Assembly (NCBI GenBank): GCA_031539425.1
Contig: JAVKLI010000054.1
Coordinates: 1-30,524 of the forward strand
Origin: UBA4416 sp031539425
Lineage (GTDB): Bacteria > Bacteroidota > Bacteroidia > B-17B0 > Aurantibacillaceae
Direction of reading: 5' to 3'
Length of the DNA stretch: 30,524 nucleotides
The first letter of the stretch is position 1. The number at the start of each line of letters is the position of its first letter. The notes under the pieces are model-generated. The model was not told where the DNA came from, ran no database searches, and worked only from the letters and a program-made list of their open reading frames with translations. Shown piece after piece: positions 26,378 through 30,524 of the stretch. A program made the translations under genes and the position numbers.

Positions 26378-26911
26378 TTAATTTGATGCTGAGTTGGTAT
26401 TATTTTTTTTTCCAATGAATATTGCTCCAATTAGGCCGGCTAATAATAGGATAGAAACTATTTCGAATGGAAATAAAAACTCATTAAAGAGTACTTGCCC
26501 TAAGTTTTTAATTAAACCTATTGAGGTAGCTCTATTTTGTATTTGAGTTGGTATCGTTTCTGAGCTTTTTAATAATGCTACCATAAGAAATAAAAATATG
26601 CCTCCAATTAAACCTGCTATTAGTTTTTGTAAGGTTTGTTTTTTTATTTCTGTTGTGTTGTTAAGATTCATCAACATGATAATAAATAAAAATAAAATCA
26701 TAATAGCTCCTGCATACACTGCAATATGCACTACGGCTATAAACTGTGCATTAAGAAGGATGTAGTGCCCTGCAATGCAAAAAAACGTAAGTACTAAATA
26801 TAAAACAGAATTAACGGGATTGCGAGCAAATACTAACAAAAGAGCAAAAAATATTGCTAAAAAGGATAAGATGCCAAATAGCCACTGTATTATAGTAAGT
26901 CCTAAAATCAT
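26378..26911 (-). CDS. nuoJ: NADH:quinone oxidoreductase subunit J
   Basis: The protein has 177 residues with five membrane helices, typical of NuoJ. The pi-bulge helix 3 region HIAVYAGAIMILFLFIIMLMN is clear, and NPVNSVLYLVLTFFCIAG is the usual helix 2 segment. It follows nuoI by 6 bp and precedes nuoK by 3 bp. The C-terminus is short and polar. Confidence 0.96.
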   Translation of the reverse strand: MILGLTIIQWLFGILSFLAIFFALLLVFARNPVNSVLYLVLTFFCIAGHYILLNAQFIAVVHIAVYAGAIMILFLFIIMLMNLNNTTEIKKQTLQKLIAGLIGGIFLFLMVALLKSSETIPTQIQNRATSIGLIKNLGQVLFNEFLFPFEIVSILLLAGLIGAIFIGKKNNTNSASN

Positions 26912-26917
26912 GATAGA

Positions 26918-27523
26918 TTAATGTGATGCGGTTTTTAATTTTGGTTTATCGGTATGTAATACATTATGCTTCAATTCTTTCATTCGTTTAAAATTGGCAA
27001 CTTCTTTTGTTTGTCTATTTACTACGCTTACTGGTTCATTTTTTGTTTCAACTAACTTATCTTTTCCATAAATAAAATCTTGTCTTTCGTAGTGTACATC
27101 AACTATTTTGTCTGTTAAAAATATAGCTTCTTTAGGGCAGGCATCTTCGCATAGGCCACAAAATATGCAACGTAGCATGTTTATTTCATAGGTACTGGCA
27201 TACTTTTCTTCTCTATAAAGGTGTTTTTGGTCTTCTGTACGTTCGGCACTTGTCATGGTAATAGCTTCTGCTGGGCATGCTAAAGCGCATAAGCCGCAAG
27301 CAGTACATCGTTCGGCACCATTTTCATCAATTTTTAATATGTGCTGCCCTCTATATACGTTAGCTATTGGTCTTTTTACTTCAGGGTATCTTACCGTAGC
27401 AGATTTGCTAAATAAATGTTTGGCCGTAATAAATAAACCGCTTATAATCGCTGGTAAATAAAGCTTTTCGGTAAAGCTTTGGGTTTTATTTGATGCGATT
27501 ACTTTTTTATTGGTAAGTTGCAT
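26918..27523 (-). CDS. nuoI: NADH:quinone oxidoreductase subunit I (2x[4Fe-4S] ferredoxin)
   Basis: The protein has 201 residues. It carries electrons across clusters N6a and N6b in the peripheral arm. Two ferredoxin motifs are complete: C73, C76, C79 and C83 (CTACGLCALACP) and C119, C122, C125 and C129 (CIFCGLCEDACP). An N-terminal amphipathic segment (LYLPAIISGLFITAKHLF) docks it to the membrane. The C-terminal tail of about 45 basic residues is longer than in E. coli NuoI (180). It lies between nuoH and nuoJ, the standard order. Confidence 0.96.
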   Translation of the reverse strand: MQLTNKKVIASNKTQSFTEKLYLPAIISGLFITAKHLFSKSATVRYPEVKRPIANVYRGQHILKIDENGAERCTACGLCALACPAEAITMTSAERTEDQKHLYREEKYASTYEINMLRCIFCGLCEDACPKEAIFLTDKIVDVHYERQDFIYGKDKLVETKNEPVSVVNRQTKEVANFKRMKELKHNVLHTDKPKLKTASH

Positions 27524-27535
27524 ATAAGTATTTAT

Positions 27536-28591
27536 TTAAAATTTGATATTACCTCTAAAGTATTCTATTACTACTGTGAGTGCTAAATTAAAAAGAGAAA
27601 GTGGTAATAATTTTTTCCATCCTAAGTTCATTAATTGGTCATATCTAAAGCGTGGTAAGGTCCATCTTATCCAAATAAATACGCAAATAAAGAATACTAC
27701 TTTTAAAAAATAAACAACAAATCCTATTAAGGATATCAACCAATCGCCTTCTACTAAACCTAAGCTGTGGTACAATTCATTAGCGTAAGGAAAATTATAA
27801 CCTCCAAAATAAAATCCAGCCATAATTGCTGATGATACAAACATATTGATATACTCTGCAAATAAAAACAAGCCTAATTTCATTGATGAATATTCTGTGT
27901 GGTAACCGCCAACTAGTTCTGTTTCACATTCTGGTAAGTCAAATGGCGCGCGGTTGGTTTCGGCTAAGGCGCAAGTAAAAAATATAATAAAACCTAGTGG
28001 TTGCCATACAATATTGCAAATTCCGGCATCTTGATTGGCTAAAATTTCTTTTAAACTTAATGAGCCGCCAGAGGATATAATTAAGGCTAAAAGGGCTATT
28101 CCCATTGCTATTTCGTAACTAATCATTTGAGATGATGATCTGATAGCGCCTAATAAAGCGTATTTATTATTTGAGGCCCAACCTCCAATTAAAATGCCAT
28201 AAACGCCAATAGATACAACACTAATAAGATAAATTACACCTATGTTTACATCTGTAATTTGTAGGTTTATCAATCTTCCATTAAATAAAAATGGCTTTGC
28301 CCAAGGTATTACTGCCCCTGTCATTAAAGCTGTTACCATAGCTAACCCTGGCCCTACTATAAATAAGGTTTTATTAGCTACATTTGGAATCAACTCTTCT
28401 TTCATAAACATTTTAACACCATCTGCTAATGGTTGGAGTAAACCGCCTGGTCCAGCTCTATTTGGCCCTTTTCTATCTTGAAGAAAAGCTGCAAATTTTC
28501 GTTCCCAATAAGTTGTATATAAAGCTACCAATAGCGAAAGTGCAAACACACCAACACAAATTATTAGTTTTTCTATAATTAATGCTTCCAT
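27536..28591 (-). CDS. nuoH: NADH:quinone oxidoreductase subunit H
   Basis: The protein has 351 residues with about eight membrane helices. NuoH forms the quinone-binding chamber with NuoB and NuoD. Signatures: ERKFAAFLQDRKGPNRAGPGG near the N-terminus, LLQPLADGVKMFMKEE, and ALAETNRAPFDLPECETELV, with the conserved acidic loop, then GGYHTEYSSMKLGLFLFAEY. It starts 7 bp after nuoG stops and ends 12 bp before nuoI. Complete and ordinary. Confidence 0.97.
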   Translation of the reverse strand: MEALIIEKLIICVGVFALSLLVALYTTYWERKFAAFLQDRKGPNRAGPGGLLQPLADGVKMFMKEELIPNVANKTLFIVGPGLAMVTALMTGAVIPWAKPFLFNGRLINLQITDVNIGVIYLISVVSIGVYGILIGGWASNNKYALLGAIRSSSQMISYEIAMGIALLALIISSGGSLSLKEILANQDAGICNIVWQPLGFIIFFTCALAETNRAPFDLPECETELVGGYHTEYSSMKLGLFLFAEYINMFVSSAIMAGFYFGGYNFPYANELYHSLGLVEGDWLISLIGFVVYFLKVVFFICVFIWIRWTLPRFRYDQLMNLGWKKLLPLSLFNLALTVVIEYFRGNIKF

Positions 28592-28598
28592 CTTTTGT

Positions 28599-29582
28599 TT
28601 AAGGTCTTTGGTTAATATCTAAAAAACCAAGCGCACCTTGCTGTTTTAATTCTTTTACCTTTTGTTCGTTTAATTTTTGATAATGATTTTGGTTAATAAC
28701 ACTAGATGGATGTATTGGTGATGGTCCTTCTATATTCCAATCTGTTGTTTTCTTTTTATTAAACCTACAATCGTTACAAATAAATTCTTCTACTTCGCCC
28801 CATTTGTCTTTACGAGCGGTAACTCTTAATACTTCTTCGCCTTTAAGCCATAACCTTACTTTTCCAAAACATTTAGTGCAGCTACAGTTAGCATCTACAG
28901 GCTTGGTAAACCATACTCTGCTTTTAAATCTAAAGGTTTTATCGGTAAGTGCACCTACTGGGCACACATCTATCATATTACCAGAATGGTCGTTTTCTAT
29001 GGCTTTTTCTATATAAGTAGATATTTCAGAAGTCTCGCCTCTGTATACCACACCGTGGTCTCGTTTATCGGTTAGCTGGTTGGCTACTTTTACGCATCTA
29101 TAGCACATAATGCAGCGGTTCATGTGTATTTGAATGTACTTTCCTAAATCAATTTTTTCAAATTCACGGCGGGGAAATTGGTATTTGGTATTATCGTTTC
29201 CATGCTCGTAGCTTAAATCTTGTAAATGACATTCTCCGGCTTGGTCGCACACTGGGCAATCTAACGGATGATTTAATAATAAAAAATCAACCACACCTTT
29301 ACGTGCTTCTAAAACTTCTGCATTAATGGTATTTTCAACCACCATGCCATCCATTACCTCTGTTCGGCAGCTGGCCATTAGTTTGGGCATTGGGGTTGGG
29401 TTTGCAGTACTGCCTTGTGTTACCTTAACAATACATGTACGACAATAACCACCTGATGTTTTTAATTTAGAATAATAACACATGGTGGGTGGAGCCACTT
29501 CTGGCCCAATTTGCCTGGCTGCCTCTAAAATGGTGGTACCCTTGGGTACATTAATGGTGTGGTTATCTATTGTAACTTTCAT
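28599..29582 (-). CDS. nuoG: NADH:quinone oxidoreductase subunit G, short form lacking the molybdopterin-oxidoreductase domain
   Basis: The protein has 327 residues; E. coli NuoG has about 910. I recall this short form as usual in Bacteroidota. Fe-S ligands: C35, C47, C50 and C72 for the [2Fe-2S] cluster N1b; H105, C109, C112 and C118 (HPLDCPVCDQAGEC) for the His-ligated [4Fe-4S] cluster; and C157, C160, C163 and C207 (CIMCYRC, VCPVGA) for the next cluster. After this comes NCSCTKC (C233, C235, C238) and ICNDC (C269, C272), in the place of the N7 site of long NuoG but with different spacing. The protein then ends at residue 327 with a Pro/His/Gln-rich tail and no Mo-cofactor-like domain. It opens the nuo run here; nuoF, which precedes nuoG in most operons, is absent upstream. 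Confidence 0.93.
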   Translation of the reverse strand: MKVTIDNHTINVPKGTTILEAARQIGPEVAPPTMCYYSKLKTSGGYCRTCIVKVTQGSTANPTPMPKLMASCRTEVMDGMVVENTINAEVLEARKGVVDFLLLNHPLDCPVCDQAGECHLQDLSYEHGNDNTKYQFPRREFEKIDLGKYIQIHMNRCIMCYRCVKVANQLTDKRDHGVVYRGETSEISTYIEKAIENDHSGNMIDVCPVGALTDKTFRFKSRVWFTKPVDANCSCTKCFGKVRLWLKGEEVLRVTARKDKWGEVEEFICNDCRFNKKKTTDWNIEGPSPIHPSSVINQNHYQKLNEQKVKELKQQGALGFLDINQRP

Positions 29583-29613
29583 TTAAGTATTCAAAGGTTT
29601 TGGATATTGATAA

Positions 29614-29646
29614 CAAATATATGATTTGGTTTAAAAGCGAGGCAAA
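29614..29646 (-). promoter_or_regulatory. Promoter for the nuoG-to-LRR run (TTTG / TAnnTTTG)
   Basis: Minus-strand TTTG (complement of 29643-29646) and TATATTTG (complement of 29614-29621) are 21 bp apart, within the 17-23 bp spacing known for Bacteroidota sigma factor promoters. Predicted start is near 29607, about 25 nt before the nuoG ATG. It lies in the 72-bp gap after the upstream gene. This is the best promoter match in the window and indicates that nuoG does not depend on read-through from a nuoF upstream. Confidence 0.6.
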
Positions 29647-29654
29647 TTTATTAA

Positions 29655-30251
29655 TTAATTTAAAAATGGCTTTGAATTTTTCCCTTTGTTATTAACCGCT
29701 TGATTGTCGACATCTATTTTTTTAAATAACTGATAAGGTGAGTAGGCGCGCCAATTAAATTGCTCAATATCTTTTGAATAGTTTATAAATTCAGTAGCAC
29801 CAGCTATTTCTAGCTCATGTAATACGTGTTCTCTAAAATTAATAAAGGTTATCCAGCCATTTTCAATATCCGAATGCCACTCTTCATAATAGCTATTATC
29901 GGAAGCATGAAAGTTAAAAACGTTTTCGCCAATAATAATATATTTATTTATGTTGTTTAAAAGGAGTTCATCAATTATTTCTCTTTTTAGTGTCATCACA
30001 TCATTATTAATTGCATCGTTCCACTCGCCAATAAGTTCAATGATGGCAAAAGATTGTTCATAATCGGCGTAAAGAATTTTAATAAACAAAGTTTCGCTAC
30101 CCATATCATCCCATTGGGGGTGTATATAGTAGTTATATATTTTATGATGGTATTCAAATTGGTTATACTCTACCCCATAAAATGGTGATAACTTATCTTC
30201 TTCAGATGTATAGTAATCTAACCAATTATAAAAAGGTTCTATTTGGTGCAT
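29655..30251 (-). CDS. Conserved-looking hypothetical protein, acidic, cytoplasmic
   Basis: The protein has 198 residues, without a signal peptide or membrane helix. It is rich in Asp, Glu, Tyr and Trp. Notable stretches are WLDYYTSEEDKLSPFYG near residues 10-26, YNYYIHPQWDDMGSETLFIK near 40-59, AIIELIGEWNDAINNDVMTL near 69-88, and ENVFNFHASDNSYYEEW near 108-124. The sequence seems familiar from Chitinophaga-like genomes as a protein of unknown function, but I cannot name a domain. The acidic-aromatic composition resembles no enzyme family I recognise. It has its own -7 box upstream and is separated from nuoG by a good promoter, so it is probably a separate transcript. It sits where nuoF would be expected. 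Confidence 0.75.
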   Translation of the reverse strand: MHQIEPFYNWLDYYTSEEDKLSPFYGVEYNQFEYHHKIYNYYIHPQWDDMGSETLFIKILYADYEQSFAIIELIGEWNDAINNDVMTLKREIIDELLLNNINKYIIIGENVFNFHASDNSYYEEWHSDIENGWITFINFREHVLHELEIAGATEFINYSKDIEQFNWRAYSPYQLFKKIDVDNQAVNNKGKNSKPFLN

Positions 30252-30288
30252 TGAATTTAGATTTTTTTAAGCTATTTTTTTTAAGCAA

Positions 30289-30296
30289 CAAAATTA
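30289..30296 (-). promoter_or_regulatory. Candidate -7 box upstream of the 198-residue protein
   Basis: Minus-strand TAATTTTG matches TAnnTTTG, about 38 bp before the ATG at 30249-30251. A GAGGCAAAT copy (30304-30312), identical to that at the nuoG -33 element, lies just upstream but at a shorter spacing (11 bp between TTTG and the -7 box). Motif-based only. Confidence 0.3.
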
Positions 30297-30362
30297 AAAT
30301 TTTGAGGCAAATCCTTAACTTTTCAACTACAATTAAACTTTGAGAACGTTGTAAACATATAA

Positions 30363-30524
30363 ACGTTAAAAGCATCTCACTTACACCGCAATGCACCATT
30401 AACAGAAGAACAAAAAGCTACGAATAAAGAAAAATCGAAAAAACGAGCAAGAGTAGAACACGTTTTTGGGTTTATGGAACAAAGCATGAATGGCTTATTC
30501 ATAAAATCAATAGGGATAGTAAGA
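30363..30524 (+). pseudogene. IS5-like transposase, internal fragment, 5'-truncated and running off the right edge
   Basis: The frame is open from after TAA 30360-30362 to the window end (54 codons). From about 30384 it reads HRNAPLTEEQKATNKEKSKK and then RARVEHVFGFMEQSMNGLFI, ending KSIGIVR. The RVEHVFGFMEQSMNG block is a hallmark of IS5-family transposases just before the C-terminus. The N-terminal two thirds and catalytic residues are absent upstream, where the promoter region of another gene lies, so this is a remnant. Its next residues in the family, ATxxIGLxNLTYNLFRYEQ, are found at base 10 of this window. Confidence 0.7.

Noticed and set aside
30345..30367. AACGTT-N11-AACGTT repeat near the right transposase fragment
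   Set aside because: Two self-complementary hexamers are easily found by chance; no link with a promoter or IS end could be shown.
1..30524. Composite transposon bounded by two direct IS5-like copies
   Set aside because: Both copies are fragments, the right one lacks its 5' part, and the content is mostly core genes. The in-frame join of the ends makes an assembly or circular explanation better.

Overview
This 30.5 kb, AT-rich window is almost certainly chromosomal DNA of a member of the Bacteroidota, perhaps near Chitinophagales or Sphingobacteriales; the genus cannot be told. Reasons: a secreted protein with a type IX secretion C-terminal domain, the short phylum-type NuoG, many candidate promoters with a TAnnTTTG -7 box, a choice-of-anchor-B/LVIVD protein and an Nramp-Usp fusion. 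Only the first gene and the transposase remnants lie on the plus strand. No gene-free stretch exceeds 300 bases, and I saw no tRNA, rRNA, CRISPR array or phage gene.

Layout. (1) 1-197: the 3' end of an IS5-like insertion sequence, followed by a predicted outer-membrane beta-barrel gene (242-1108). (2) 7912 down to 1125, a minus-strand run: zinc-ribbon methyltransferase, T9SS-exported LVIVD protein, 3-hydroxyacyl-CoA dehydrogenase, a serine hydrolase broken by one in-frame TGA, then paaA, paaB and paaC of phenylacetyl-CoA epoxidase. paaD and paaE do not follow. (3) 8954 down to 7972: a small membrane protein and mazG. (4) A 187-bp intergenic region rich in palindromes. (5) 16335 down to 9154: leuS, an Nramp-Usp metal transporter, lnt and an Mrr-type restriction endonuclease, packed with 2-bp gaps or ATGA overlaps. 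(6) 29582 down to 16391: nuoG-H-I-J-K-L-M-N (complex I), a TetA-like MFS transporter, bioB, bioF, ribF and a leucine-rich-repeat protein, with gaps mostly under 21 bp, so possibly one long operon. (7) 30251-29655: an acidic conserved-looking protein of unknown function, then a 5'-truncated copy of the IS5-like transposase running off the right edge.

How the genes work together. The nuo block supplies the membrane arm and part of the peripheral arm of NADH:quinone oxidoreductase; nuoA-F are not in the window. Downstream bioB/bioF (biotin) and ribF (FMN/FAD) are cofactor genes, and FMN is the cofactor of the absent NuoF. The paa genes plus the dehydrogenase suggest aerobic phenylacetate breakdown with beta-oxidation-like steps. 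leuS, lnt, mntH-like and mrr mix housekeeping, lipoprotein maturation, metal uptake and defence in one tight cluster.

The most notable structural point is that both ends of the window lie inside an IS5-like transposase gene in the same orientation. The last nine bases equal the first nine, and joining the ends restores one continuous reading frame. This may mean a circular sequence, or an assembly break within a repeated IS.
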